Positions 17,199-26,437 are shown, counted from the first letter of the stretch. The stretch: 64,000 nucleotides of DNA from Aestuariimicrobium soli (GCF_051192575.1 NZ_JBPJSQ010000003.1:124001-188000), one strand, 5' to 3'. Program-made: numbers and translations. The notes: generated from the sequence alone by a model not told the origin.

Positions 17199-17763
17199 GG
17201 TAGTGGCCGCGCACGTGGTGCAGGGGCTCCGGGTCGTCCCCGAGGTGGATCTTGCGGGCCACGCAGGTGACCTGCAGCGACCAGCCGACCTCGACGGCCG
17301 CCTCGAGTTCGACCCCGGCCCAGGTGGCTGAACTGGCCAGATGGGGACCCCACGGCGTGGCCTCGAAGTCCGCCGCGGCGAAGGGCCCGCCGGGTGCCGG
17401 CGCCAGCCCTGCGAAGACGTCGGCCAGATGTCGATCGGGCCAGTCGATGAGGTTGACCGCGGCCGTGCCGGTCGAGCGCAGGCGATGGGTGAGAGCAGCG
17501 TCGGGGTCGAGCAGGGCGATCAGTCGCCAGGGGTCACCCGCGGCCACCATCATCGAGCTCACGGTGAGCCCAGCGGCCTGCTCTGCGGGCGCCGGTGCTG
17601 CGCCGCTCGCGGGGGATGAGAGGCGCTCCGACAAGGTCAGATCGCTGGCCTCGGGAAGGGTGCCGCTGGTCCAGATGCTGACCCGGGCGCCCAGTCGTCC
17701 GCGCAGTTGGCGGCCCGCATCGCGCTGTGAGTCCAGAAATGGGTGGGAGCTGTGGATCGTCAT
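17164..17763 (-). CDS. Flavin-reductase-like FMN-binding domain protein
   Basis: A 199-aa protein with the flavin reductase-like split-barrel fold: GLTVSSMMVAAGDPWRLIALL (normally binds FMN phosphate), TGTAAVNLIDWPDRHLADVFAG, and C-terminal VGDDPEPLHHVRGHY-like features (LGDDPEPLHHVRGHYLKGG). The family reduces FMN or binds it for a monooxygenase or pyridoxamine-oxidase-type reaction. The gene overlaps the convergent DUF559 gene by 35 bases. Its N-terminus is odd: codons 8-11 (HPFLD) are encoded by GTCCAGAAATGG read in reverse at 17731-17742, the end motif of the 75-bp element, so the start of this gene may be element-derived. Confidence 0.78.
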   Translation of the reverse strand: MTIHSSHPFLDSQRDAGRQLRGRLGARVSIWTSGTLPEASDLTLSERLSSPASGAAPAPAEQAAGLTVSSMMVAAGDPWRLIALLDPDAALTHRLRSTGTAAVNLIDWPDRHLADVFAGLAPAPGGPFAAADFEATPWGPHLASSATWAGVELEAAVEVGWSLQVTCVARKIHLGDDPEPLHHVRGHYLKGGGASHASR

Positions 17764-17876
17764 GGCCCCCTCAGGCTAACCGCGAGCGCGACGCGGCTGC
17801 ATCCTGTCCGCGAGGGGGGCACCTGGCGGCACCTCAGGGCGGCACCGGGCGGCGAGCGGCGGTGAGGTGACGGCCG

Positions 17877-17951
17877 GTCCAGAAATGGTCGCCGGCGGCG
17901 CGAATCGTCGCGAAACCGCTCCGTCGGCGCCTCCAGCGACCATTTCTGGAC
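17877..17951 (+). repeat. 75-bp palindromic element, copy 4
   Basis: The core is 75 bp, GTCCAGAAATGGTCGC to GCGACCATTTCTGGAC, with 16-bp perfectly complementary arms (17 bp counting the flanking G and C). The centre reads CGAAAC (plus orientation). It lies upstream of the flavin reductase gene and 8 bases from the stop of the aldo/keto reductase pseudogene. Confidence 0.9.
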
Positions 17952-17958
17952 CGCGCGG

Positions 17959-18866
17959 TCAGAAGCCTGCTGGCAGTTGCGGGGTGTAGGGCCCCTCGAG
18001 GGCCGCCACCTCGTCGTCGGTGAGGCGCAACTCGAGCGCTGCGACGGCGTCGCTGAGGTGGTGAGGCTTGGTCGCGCCCACGATCGGCGCCGTCACCACG
18101 GGATTCCGCAGCACCCACGCCAGCGCCACCTGGGCCATCGACACCCCGCGCTCGCCCGCGATCTGCTCGACCGCCGTGATGATCTGCTCGTTGCCGTCGC
18201 CGAAGAAGCGCTTCCCGACGGGATCCACCGATCCGCGAGTTGTTCCGTGCTCGCCGAACGGCCTTGCCAGACGCCCCTTCGCGAGCGGGCTCCACGGAAT
18301 CGCCCCGACTCCCTGGTCGGCGAGCAGCCCGAACATCTCCCGCTCCTCCTCGCGCTGCAGCAGGTTGTAGAGGTCCTGCATCGAGACGAACTTCGTCCAA
18401 CCGTTCAGCTGCGCCGTGTACTGCATCTTCGAGAACTGCCAGGCCCACATCGACGAGGCACCCAGGTAGCGCACCTTGCCCGCCTTCACGACGTCGTGCA
18501 GCGCCTCCATGGTCTCTTCGACCGGTGTGTTCGGGTCGAATCGATGAATCTGGTACAGGTCGACGTAGTCGGTTCCGAGCCTTGTCAGCGAGGCATCGAT
18601 CTGCTCCATGACGGCCTTGCTGCTCAGCCCCTTCCCACCCGGACCGTCGTGCATGCCGAAGTACAGCTTGGTCGCCAGCACCACGTCTTCACGTTGGCCG
18701 TGTCCCACAGGGTGATCCCCAACTCGACCGCCTGCCTGAAGAAGGGCGCCGACTCCTCCTCCGACAGCGACCACTCGCTGAAGCCACGGTGGTCGCCGAA
18801 GCTCATGCAGCCCAGGGCAATCCTGCTGACGGTCAATCCGGACGAGCCGAGGCGGGTGTACTCCAT
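17959..18866 (-). pseudogene. Aldo/keto reductase with internal deletion
   Basis: The N-terminus from ATG 18866 (AGGAAAGGA upstream) reads MEYTRLGSSGLTVSRIALGC and reaches ELGITLWDTANV. At 18690 the sequence jumps directly to EDVVLATKLYFGMH in a different frame. About 20 residues normally found between these points (the YGxGxSE stretch) are missing, roughly 60 bases and not a multiple of three. The lost part includes the catalytic Tyr of the Asp-Tyr-Lys-His tetrad. Asp (WDTAN), Lys (ATK) and His (QIHRFD) remain. The rest is a normal C-terminal half (SPLAKGRLARPFG, ALAWVLRNPVVTAPIVGATKPHHL). It cannot give an active enzyme. Confidence 0.85.
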
Positions 18867-18997
18867 GGTGATTCCTTTCCTGAGGCGTGATCCCATCCTC
18901 GTCCGCCACAATCACGCCTGAGAGGCACCGCCGCTACCTGCCTGCCCACGTGGCGATCCGGCCGCCGGTTGAAACGATTCGATGCTTGGATCGTGAG

Positions 18998-19669
18998 GTG
19001 ACTTCCACCGCACAGACCAAGCTCGCCCTCGTCGTCCGCGGCGGTTGGGACGGGCACCACCCCGTCGCCGCCACCGACCTGTTCGTCCCGTTCCTCGAGT
19101 CCGAGGGCTTCGAGGTGATGATTCGCGACTCCACCAGCGCCTACGCCGACGCCGACCTGATGGCCCGGGTCGACCTCGTCGTGCAGTGCATCACCATGTC
19201 GACCATCGAACCGGACGAAGTGGCCGGCCTGCGTGCCGCCGTCGAGGCGGGCACTGGCCTGGCCGGGTGGCACGGGGGCATCGTCGACTCCTTCCGGGCC
19301 TCGTCGGAGTACCTGCACCTGACCGGCGCGCAGTTCGCCTGCCACCCGTCGTCGTCGAACCGGCACACCATCGAGATGCTGCCCGCGGCCGCCGACCACC
19401 CCATCACCCGGGGCATTCCCGACTTCGAACTCGACACCGAGCAGTACTGGATGCTCGCCGACAGCTACATCGACGTGCTGGCCGTGACCACCCAGACGGC
19501 CTCGCCCGGCGACCCGTGGCAGCGTCCCGTGACCTCGCCGGCCGTGTTCACCCGCCAGTGGGGCCAGGGTAAGGTGTTCGTCGCCACCCCCGGGCACGAT
19601 CCCGAGGTGCTGCAGAACGAGCACGTCAACACCCTGGTCAAGCGCGGACTCCTCTGGGCGGCGCGATGA
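18998..19669 (+). CDS. ThuA-domain protein
   Basis: A 223-aa ThuA/trehalose-utilisation-type protein with a class I glutamine-amidotransferase-like fold. Visible features are LALVVRGGWDGHHPV at the start, DADLMARVDLVVQC, AVEAGTGLAGWHGG, EYLHLTGAQFACHP, and late TRQWGQGKVFVATPGHDP. GTG 18998 puts the first beta-strand 9 residues in. The stop overlaps the start of the Gfo/Idh/MocA gene (ATGA), a pairing often seen for sugar catabolism genes in actinobacteria and Planctomycetes. The exact reaction of ThuA proteins is not established. Confidence 0.88.
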   Translation: MTSTAQTKLALVVRGGWDGHHPVAATDLFVPFLESEGFEVMIRDSTSAYADADLMARVDLVVQCITMSTIEPDEVAGLRAAVEAGTGLAGWHGGIVDSFRASSEYLHLTGAQFACHPSSSNRHTIEMLPAAADHPITRGIPDFELDTEQYWMLADSYIDVLAVTTQTASPGDPWQRPVTSPAVFTRQWGQGKVFVATPGHDPEVLQNEHVNTLVKRGLLWAAR

Positions 19670-20754
19670 AGCTCGGCATCCTCGGCCTCGGGAACATCTC
19701 TGGCCAGTACCTGGCGCAGGTGCCCAAGCTGGCCAATCTCGAGTTGGTGGCCGTCGCCGACCTGCGTCCCGAGGTCGCCGCCGACGTCGCCGGTCGCCTC
19801 GGCGTGCGGGCGCTGACGCCGCAGGAACTGGTCGCCGACGATGAGGTCGAGGTGGTGCTCAACCTCACCATTCCCGCCGCGCACGCCCCCACGACCATCG
19901 AACTGTTGCGCTCCGGCAAGCACGTCTACCAGGAGAAGCCGCTCGCCCTCACCCCGGACGAGGCCGCCGCCATGCTCGCCGCCGCCGATGAGGCGGGGGT
20001 GCGCCTGGGAGTCGCTCCCGACACGGTGCTCGGCACCGGCGTGCAGACCGCTCGGGCCGTGATCGATGCCGGCGAGATCGGACGCCCGATCAGCGCGATC
20101 GCCACCTTCGGCTGTCCCGGGCACGAGTTCTGGCACCCCAACCCCGCCTTCTACTACCAGGCCGGCGGCGGGCCGATGCTCGACATGGGCGTCTACTACC
20201 TGACCGCCCTGGTCACCCTGCTGGGGCCGGTCGAGTCGGTGGTGGGCATGGCCTCCCGGACGAGGTCGCAGCGGCTGGTTCCCGAGGGCGCCCCGCGTGC
20301 CGGGGAGACGCTCGAGGTCGAGGTGGACACCCATGTTCAGGCCCTGCTCCGGCATGCCAACGGCACGCTGACAACGGTGATCACCAGCTTCGACCAGGTC
20401 GAGACCAGCCTTCCGCGCATCGAGGTCTACGGCGAACAGGGGTCGCTGCGGGTGCCCGACCCGAACGGGTTCGGTGGGGCTCCGCTGCTGCTCACCCTCG
20501 AGCGCCGGGAGTGGGTCGAGGTGCCCGATCGGGCCGGCTTCGTCGACGCGGGCCGCAGCTACGGGCTCTCCGACCTGGTCAGCTCCATCGAGCGGGGGCG
20601 GGCGGCGCGGCAGTCGTCCGAACTGTCGGCCCACGTCTTCGAGGTGATGGACGCCATCCTCGCCAGCGCCCACGGCGATCGCGTGGTCACGCTGGCGACG
20701 ACGTGTGATCGACCCGCGCCGGTGCCGCTGGGGTCGATGCCGGCCGACGCCTGA
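19666..20754 (+). CDS. Gfo/Idh/MocA-family NAD(P)-dependent oxidoreductase
   Basis: A 362-aa sugar or cyclitol dehydrogenase-like protein. The N-terminal Rossmann fold opens with MKLGILGLGNISGQYL, the family EKP motif is present as HVYQEKPLALT near residue 88, and GGGPMLDMGVYYLTALV near 168 lies in the active-site region, where the family's His is here replaced by the Tyr-Tyr pair after MG. It is translationally coupled to ThuA. The substrate is unknown, but an oxidised sugar intermediate is likely. Confidence 0.9.
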   Translation: MKLGILGLGNISGQYLAQVPKLANLELVAVADLRPEVAADVAGRLGVRALTPQELVADDEVEVVLNLTIPAAHAPTTIELLRSGKHVYQEKPLALTPDEAAAMLAAADEAGVRLGVAPDTVLGTGVQTARAVIDAGEIGRPISAIATFGCPGHEFWHPNPAFYYQAGGGPMLDMGVYYLTALVTLLGPVESVVGMASRTRSQRLVPEGAPRAGETLEVEVDTHVQALLRHANGTLTTVITSFDQVETSLPRIEVYGEQGSLRVPDPNGFGGAPLLLTLERREWVEVPDRAGFVDAGRSYGLSDLVSSIERGRAARQSSELSAHVFEVMDAILASAHGDRVVTLATTCDRPAPVPLGSMPADA

Positions 20755-20787
20755 TCGCCCGCCTGCCCTCGCGGCGGCGTGCCCCAC

Positions 20788-20862
20788 ATCCAGAAATGGC
20801 CACTCGAGGGCCCCTGCGCCGGAAAACCGGCACAACGGGCCCTCGAGTGGCCATTTCTGGAC
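20788..20862 (+). repeat. 75-bp palindromic element, copy 5 (most symmetrical)
   Basis: Arms 20789-20813 and 20837-20861 are perfectly complementary over 25 bp. Inside lies a second hairpin, GCCGG-AAAA-CCGGC at 20818-20831. The core is 75 bp. The first base is A instead of G. It sits between the convergent Gfo/Idh/MocA and ABC-exporter genes, 33 and 57 bases from their stops, where it could also end transcription. Confidence 0.92.
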
Positions 20863-20918
20863 GAGCGGGAGGCGGGCGACCCGAACCGGGCGCCCGCCTG
20901 CACGCCAGAAGCCGTCGA

Positions 20919-22979
20919 TCAGCTGTGGTCGGTGCGTGCCCCCGGCTGCGCATCGCCACCGCCGGGGCCAGCCATCGCCAACTCCTCCTCGCCCTCGACC
21001 ACACCGGCCGCCGCGAACTGGCTCTGGTACAGCTCGAAGTAGTGCCCGCGGCTGTGCAGCAGCTCGTCGTGGGAGCCCTGCTCGACGATGGTGCCGTGCT
21101 CCATCACCAGGATCACGTCGGCGTCGCGAATGGTCGACAACCGGTGGGCGATCACGAAGGACGTGCGACCCGAGCGCAGCGCGTTCATCGCCTGCTGCAC
21201 GAGCACCTCGGTGCGGGTGTCGACCGACGAGGTCGCCTCATCGAGAATCAGCAGCGCCGGGTCGGCCAGGAAGGCCCGCGCGATCGTGATCAACTGCTTC
21301 TCACCAGCGGAGATGTTCGATCCCTCGTCGTCGATCACGGTCTCGTAGCCGTCCGGCAGCGAGTGCACGAAGCGCTCCACGTAGGTCGCCCGCGCCGCCG
21401 CCTCGACCTGCTCGTCGGTGGCGTCGGGTCGTCCGTAGCGGATGTTCTCGCGAATCGTGCCGCCGAACAGCCAGGTGTCCTGCAGCACCATGCCGAGCTT
21501 CGACCGCAGCGCCGCCCGCGGCACCGACGCGATGTCGACCCCGTCGAGGCGAATGGTGCCCCCGTCGAGCTCGTAGAACCGCATCAACAGATTCACCAGG
21601 GTCGTCTTGCCGGCGCCGGTCGGTCCGACGATCGCGACCGTCTGCCCGGGCTGCACCGTCAGGTTCAGGTCGGTGATGAGCGGACGATCCTGCCGGTACG
21701 AGAACGTCACCCGCTCGAAGCGCACCTCTCCTCGGGTGGCCGGCAGGGTGCCGTGGGCGTCCGGTGTGGTCTCGCCGGCGTCGAGCACCTCGAACACGCG
21801 CTCGGCCGAGGCCACTCCCGACTGCAGCAGGTTGGCCATCGAAGCCAGCTGGGTGATCGGCTGGGTGAACATGCGCGAGTACTGGATGAACGCCTGGATG
21901 TCGCCCAGGGGGAGTCGTCCGGACGCGACCATCAGGCCACCCACGACGGCGATCGCCACGTAGTTCAGGTTCCCGATGAAGAACATGATCGGCATCATGA
22001 TGCCGCTCAGGAACTGACCGCCGAACGAGGCCTTGCGCAGCTCGACATTGCGGCGGCTGAACTCCTGCTCGATCTCGCGCTGACGGCCGAAGACCTTCAC
22101 GAGGGCGTGCCCCGAGAACGCCTCCTCGATGTGGCTGTTGAGCTCGCCGGTGGCCTTCCACATGCCCGCGAACTGCACCTGCGAGCGCTTGCCGATCAGT
22201 CCTGCGACCAGCCCCGACACGGGAATGATCAGCACCGTGATCAGCGTCAGCCACGGGCTCACCCACAGCATCATCGCCAGTACGCCGATCACCGTCAGCA
22301 CCGAGTTCAGCATCTGCTGCACGGTCTGCTGCAGCGTGGTCGCCACGTTGTCGATGTCATTGGTCACGCGGCTGAGCAGCTCGCCACGCGGTTGGGAGTC
22401 GAAGTACGACAGCGGCAGCTTGTCGAGCTTCTCCGAGACGTCGCGCCGCAGCTGGTAGATGCCGCGGTTGACGATGTGGTTGAGGATCCACCCCTGCGCC
22501 ACCATCAGCAGCGCCGAGGCGATGTACAACGCCAGCGCGATGCCCAGGATCTGCAGCAGCTTGTCGGTGTTGATGCCCAGCCCGGGCACCACCGGCAGCT
22601 TGGCGATGGTGTCGGCGAACTCGGTTCGTCCGGCGACGCGCAGCTGCTCGATGAGGGCTTCCTTCGAGATGCCCGCGGGCAGTTGCTTGCCGATCACCCC
22701 GGCCACAATGTAGTCGGTTGCTCGTCCGAGAATCTTCGGACCGACGACGTTGAAGGCCACGCCGACGGCGGCCATCACGACGACGAGCACGGCGGCGAGC
22801 TTGTGCTGGCCGAAGCGGCTCAGCAGCCGCTTGAGCGAGGGGCCGAAGTTGACGGCCTTCTCGTTGACCCGGCCGATGCCGGGCCCGTGCCCCTGGGCGC
22901 CGGCCTTGCGCGCGGTCTCGGCGATCTCGGAGCGCTCGTTGGCCGCTTTGGGAGCCTGCTGGTCGGTGGTCTCGCTCAT
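20919..22979 (-). CDS. ABC exporter half-transporter, second subunit
   Basis: A 686-aa fused membrane and ATPase protein of the multidrug/lipid exporter type. Six helices form the N-terminal part (first KLAAVLVVVMAAVGVAFNVVG), and the ATPase has Walker A GPTGAGKTT, Walker B LLILDEATSSVDTRT and the H-loop IAHRLST. The signature reads NISAGEKQLI instead of LSGGQ, and the gene starts within the stop of its partner. This combination fits an asymmetric heterodimeric exporter of the TM287/288 or BmrCD kind, with this subunit carrying the catalytic Glu. A hydrophilic C-terminal tail of about 35 residues is unusual but short. Confidence 0.92.
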   Translation of the reverse strand: MSETTDQQAPKAANERSEIAETARKAGAQGHGPGIGRVNEKAVNFGPSLKRLLSRFGQHKLAAVLVVVMAAVGVAFNVVGPKILGRATDYIVAGVIGKQLPAGISKEALIEQLRVAGRTEFADTIAKLPVVPGLGINTDKLLQILGIALALYIASALLMVAQGWILNHIVNRGIYQLRRDVSEKLDKLPLSYFDSQPRGELLSRVTNDIDNVATTLQQTVQQMLNSVLTVIGVLAMMLWVSPWLTLITVLIIPVSGLVAGLIGKRSQVQFAGMWKATGELNSHIEEAFSGHALVKVFGRQREIEQEFSRRNVELRKASFGGQFLSGIMMPIMFFIGNLNYVAIAVVGGLMVASGRLPLGDIQAFIQYSRMFTQPITQLASMANLLQSGVASAERVFEVLDAGETTPDAHGTLPATRGEVRFERVTFSYRQDRPLITDLNLTVQPGQTVAIVGPTGAGKTTLVNLLMRFYELDGGTIRLDGVDIASVPRAALRSKLGMVLQDTWLFGGTIRENIRYGRPDATDEQVEAAARATYVERFVHSLPDGYETVIDDEGSNISAGEKQLITIARAFLADPALLILDEATSSVDTRTEVLVQQAMNALRSGRTSFVIAHRLSTIRDADVILVMEHGTIVEQGSHDELLHSRGHYFELYQSQFAAAGVVEGEEELAMAGPGGGDAQPGARTDHS

Positions 22980-24712
22980 GCTGCGGCCTCCTCGGCGCTC
23001 AACTGCGAATCGACGATTTCTGCGTAGGTCTCGCACGTCTGCACGAGGGTGTCGTGGGTGCCGATGCCGACGATGCGGCCGTCATCGAGGACGACGATCT
23101 GGTCGGCCTGGCGAATGGTCGAGACTCGCTGCGCGACGATCAGCAGCGCTGCGTCGTGCACCTCCCGCGCCAGCGCCGCCCGCAGCCGGGCATCGGTGGC
23201 GACGTCGAGTGCCGAGAACGAGTCGTCGAAGATGTAGACCGCCGGACGCTTCACCAGCGCTCGCGCGATCGACAGTCGCTGCCGCTGGCCGCCCGAGACG
23301 TTGGTGCCGCCCTGCGAGATGGGGGCGTCCAGACCGCCGTCCATGGCCCGGACGAAGTCCGCCGCCTGGGCGGTGGTGAGCGCGGCCCACATTTCGTCCT
23401 CGGTGGCGTCGGGGGAGCCGTGCTGCAGGTTCGAGCGCACCGTGCCCGAGAACAGGTAGGGCCGCTGGGGGACGAGCCCCAGTTGCGCCCACAGTGCGTC
23501 CGGATCGAGCTCGCGCACGTCGACACCGTTCACCCGCACCGCGCCGCCGGTCGCGTCGAACAGCCGTGGGATGAGGTTGGTCAGGGTGGTCTTGCCGGCA
23601 CCCGTCGACCCGATCACCGCCGTGGTCTGCCCGGGGCGGATGGTGAAGGTGAGGTCGTGCAGCACCGGCTGATCGGCGCCGGGGTAGGTGAACTCGACGT
23701 GATCGAGGTCGACGGTGACCGGGCCCGCGGGCACCGGCTGACCGTCGGTGGGCGGCACCACGGACGAATCCGTGTCGAGCACCTCGGTGATGCGACCGGC
23801 CGAGACCGCCGCGCGCGGGGCCATGAAGATCATCATCGTCGCCATCATCACGCTCATCAGGATCTGCATCAGGTACGCGATGAACGCGGTCAGCTGGCCG
23901 ACCTGCAACTCACCCGAGTCGATGCGCTGCGACCCGAACCACATCACGGCGATGTTGCTGGCGTTCATCACGAACATCACCAGCGGGAACAGCGCCACCA
24001 TCAGCTGACCGACCTTGGTCTGCACCTCGACGAGTGACTCGTTGGCGTCGTCGAACCGCTTGGCCTCGTGCGGTTCCCGGACGAACGCCCGCACCACCCG
24101 AATGCCGGTGATCTGCTCGCGCAGCACGCGGTTGAGGGTGTCGATGCGGGTCTGCACCTGGCCGAACAGGGGGAAGGCACGCCACAGCAGCAGACCCAGC
24201 CCGATGCCGAGCACGAGCACGGCCGCGAGGATCACCCAGCTGAGTCCGGAGTCCTCCCGCAGGGCCATGATCACGCCGAAGACCATGGTGAACGGCGCCG
24301 AGATCATCATGATCAAGGTCATCAGCACCAGCTGCTGCACCTGTTGCACATCGTTGGTGTTGCGGGTGATCAGCGAGGCGGCGCCGAAGTGGTTCACCTC
24401 ACGAGAGCTGAACCCCACCACCTGGTGGAAGATGTCGTCGCGCAGGTCTCGTCCGACGTTCATGGCGACGGTCGAACCGAGGTAGACGGCGCCGATCTGG
24501 GCGAGCACCTGGCCGGCGCTGACCACGAGCATGAGGCCGCCGTGGCGCCAGATGTAGCCGATGTCCTGCTTGAGCACGCCGGTGTCGATGATCTCGGCGT
24601 TCAGGGTGGGCAGCCACAGGGATGCCGCGACGGCCACCATCTGCAGCACCGCGACGGCGCCGATCAGGCCCCAGTACGGCTTGATGTAGCGGTTGACGAG
24701 GGAGACGAGCAT
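22976..24712 (-). CDS. ABC exporter half-transporter, first subunit
   Basis: A 578-aa half-exporter. Helices start at YWGLIGAVAVLQMVAVAASLW. The ATPase has GSTGAGKTT, signature NVSGGQRQRL and Walker B YIFDDSFSALD, where Asp replaces the catalytic Glu, and VAQRVST replaces the H-loop His by Gln. These changes mark the degenerate-site subunit of a heterodimeric exporter, the partner encoded immediately downstream having the intact Glu and His. Both genes and the upstream TetR gene overlap, so this is one operon likely repressed by that regulator. The substrate is unknown, and drug efflux is probable. Confidence 0.93.
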   Translation of the reverse strand: MLVSLVNRYIKPYWGLIGAVAVLQMVAVAASLWLPTLNAEIIDTGVLKQDIGYIWRHGGLMLVVSAGQVLAQIGAVYLGSTVAMNVGRDLRDDIFHQVVGFSSREVNHFGAASLITRNTNDVQQVQQLVLMTLIMMISAPFTMVFGVIMALREDSGLSWVILAAVLVLGIGLGLLLWRAFPLFGQVQTRIDTLNRVLREQITGIRVVRAFVREPHEAKRFDDANESLVEVQTKVGQLMVALFPLVMFVMNASNIAVMWFGSQRIDSGELQVGQLTAFIAYLMQILMSVMMATMMIFMAPRAAVSAGRITEVLDTDSSVVPPTDGQPVPAGPVTVDLDHVEFTYPGADQPVLHDLTFTIRPGQTTAVIGSTGAGKTTLTNLIPRLFDATGGAVRVNGVDVRELDPDALWAQLGLVPQRPYLFSGTVRSNLQHGSPDATEDEMWAALTTAQAADFVRAMDGGLDAPISQGGTNVSGGQRQRLSIARALVKRPAVYIFDDSFSALDVATDARLRAALAREVHDAALLIVAQRVSTIRQADQIVVLDDGRIVGIGTHDTLVQTCETYAEIVDSQLSAEEAAA

Positions 24713-25320
24713 CAGTTCTCCTGACGATCTGGGCGGACGAAGCCGTGGAGCATCAGCGCGGTGACCTCGTCGAGGTCGTCGAAGTGATGGGCGGCGAGGA
24801 AGGGGTGCAGCGTGGCGAGGGCGACGGTGTGGACGAGGCTCGCGGCCCGCTCGGCGGGCACGGTCAGCTGTGCCGCGAACGGGGTGAGCAGCCCGGTGAT
24901 GGCGGTGGTGACCCGATCGATGCGTTCGCGATGGGCCTCGTGGGGCGGCGGTTGGTGGCGGGGAGGGCCATCGGTCTCGCGGGTGCTGGCGTGCAGCGCG
25001 GCGAAGAACATGGTCGTGGTGCGGACGTGGTCGCGCAGCACCTCGAAGACGCCGCGGACGGCCTCGTCAAGGGTACTCGGGCGCAGTTCTTCGAGGGCCG
25101 CGACGACACCCGAGGGATCGACGACGTCTTCGATGACGGCGCACATCAACTCCTGCTTGGTGGTGAAGACGCGGAACAGGGTGCCCTCGGCGATGCCGGC
25201 GGCGTCGGCGACCTGCTTGGTGGTCACCTGGCCGCCGAGCTCGAGGATCAGGGGTCGGGCGGCGGCGAGGATGGTCGCGCGCCGCTCTTCAGGGGGAAGT
25301 GCTGGGGCCCGTGGAGTCAC
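24712..25320 (-). CDS. TetR-family repressor of the ABC exporter operon
   Basis: A 202-aa TetR-type regulator. The N-terminal helix-turn-helix reads RRATILAAARPLILELGGQVTTKQVADAAGIAEGTLFRVFTTKQELM, followed by a ligand-binding helical domain. The GTG start at 25320 lies 6 bases after a -10 TAGGCT (25332-25327 on the minus strand), so the transcript is probably leaderless. A 22-bp palindrome at 25332-25353 touches that -10. The gene's stop overlaps the first exporter gene, so the repressor and its probable target are co-transcribed. Confidence 0.9.
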   Translation of the reverse strand: MTPRAPALPPEERRATILAAARPLILELGGQVTTKQVADAAGIAEGTLFRVFTTKQELMCAVIEDVVDPSGVVAALEELRPSTLDEAVRGVFEVLRDHVRTTTMFFAALHASTRETDGPPRHQPPPHEAHRERIDRVTTAITGLLTPFAAQLTVPAERAASLVHTVALATLHPFLAAHHFDDLDEVTALMLHGFVRPDRQEN

Positions 25321-25331
25321 GACGCGAGCCT

Positions 25332-25353
25332 AATGAGTGAGTGCTCACTCATT
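25332..25353. promoter_or_regulatory. TetR-type operator
   Basis: AATGAGTGAG and CTCACTCATT form 10-bp perfect arms around two bases. This is the classic TTGAGTGA-like inverted repeat of many TetR regulators. It abuts the -10 of the tetR-like gene, giving autorepression and control of the ABC exporter. Confidence 0.8.
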
Positions 25354-25408
25354 CAAGCGACTTTGGTCGGAGATTGGGGCGCCGGCGGTGCGGGCTCCAG
25401 GGTCGCGT

Positions 25409-25483
25409 GTCCAAAAATGGCCGCTCGCGGGCCGTTGGCGCAGCTTTCCGGCGCACCTTGACCGCCCGCGACCATTTCTGGAC
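25409..25483 (-). repeat. 75-bp palindromic element, copy 6
   Basis: The core is 75 bp, GTCCAAAAATGGCCGCTCG to CGCGACCATTTCTGGAC, with central CTTTCC giving the minus orientation. It lies in the divergent region between the TetR and pirin genes, ending 24 bases before the pirin start. Confidence 0.88.
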
Positions 25484-25507
25484 ATCGCCGGCTGCCACAA
25501 TCGAGCC

Positions 25508-26437
25508 ATGAGCCAGCCGATCGAGCCCCGCCTGGTGCCGCTGGGCGGGCATCGTGCCATGACGGTGCGCCGCACCCTGCCCTCGAAGGGGCGCGCCTTC
25601 ATCGGCGCCTGGTGTTTCGCCGACCACTACGGCCCCGAGCGCACCGCGATGGACGTGGCCCCGCACCCCCACACCGGGCTGCAGACGGTGAGCTGGTTGT
25701 TCAGCGGCGAGGTCGAGCACCGCGACTCCCTGGGCTCGGTGGCGCTGGTCAGGCCGGGCGAGGTCAACCTGATGACGGCCGGCTCGGGCATCTGCCACTC
25801 CGAGGTGAGCACGAGTGATGATGCCCTGCTGCACGGGGTGCAGCTGTGGGTCGCGCTGCCCGAGGCGGCCCGACACGTCGATCGCGCCTTCGAGAGCCAC
25901 GCCTGCCCGCGGCTCGAGGTGGCCGCTGGCGTGGGGGTGCGTCTGCTGATCGGCAGCCTCCCCGGGTTCCCGGCCGCAACCACGACGAGCCACTCACCCC
26001 TGCTCGGCGCCGAGATCTCCCTCGATGCCGGCGCCCGGGTCGAACTGTCCATCGAACGCGACTTCGAGCACGGCGTGCTGGTCGACGGCGGCACGGTCAC
26101 CGTTGACGGCCAACCCGTCACCCACGGCCAACTGGTGCACCATGACCCCGGCGCCGACACCCTTCGCCTGGCGGCAGGGGATCGCCCCGCCACCGCCATG
26201 CTGCTCGGCGGGGTGCCGTTCGAGGATGAGGTCATCATGTGGTGGAACTTCCTGGGCCGCAGCCATGACGAGGTCGAGCAGTTCGCCCGCGAGTGGAACG
26301 AGGTCGCCGACAGGTTCGGCTCCGTCGAGGGCTACCGGCCGCACCCGGGTGGGCTCGACCGCATCCCGGCACCCGCCATGCCCCCGGGACGGCTGCTGCC
26401 CACCGTGCGCCGCGGCCGCCGCAGCTCGATCACCTGA
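25508..26437 (+). CDS. Pirin-family bicupin protein
   Basis: A 309-aa pirin-like protein. The N-terminal cupin contains the metal-binding set (APHPHTGLQTVSWLFSGEVEHRDSLG, then NLMTAGSGICHSE) with the usual two His after P, a further His in EHRDS, and Glu in HSE. Pirins bind iron or copper, and some have quercetinase activity. The C-terminal cupin is more diverged. A -10-like CACAAT at 25496-25501 lies 6 bases before the ATG, which suggests a leaderless mRNA starting just beyond the 75-bp element. Its physiological role is not known. Confidence 0.9.
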   Translation: MSQPIEPRLVPLGGHRAMTVRRTLPSKGRAFIGAWCFADHYGPERTAMDVAPHPHTGLQTVSWLFSGEVEHRDSLGSVALVRPGEVNLMTAGSGICHSEVSTSDDALLHGVQLWVALPEAARHVDRAFESHACPRLEVAAGVGVRLLIGSLPGFPAATTTSHSPLLGAEISLDAGARVELSIERDFEHGVLVDGGTVTVDGQPVTHGQLVHHDPGADTLRLAAGDRPATAMLLGGVPFEDEVIMWWNFLGRSHDEVEQFAREWNEVADRFGSVEGYRPHPGGLDRIPAPAMPPGRLLPTVRRGRRSSIT

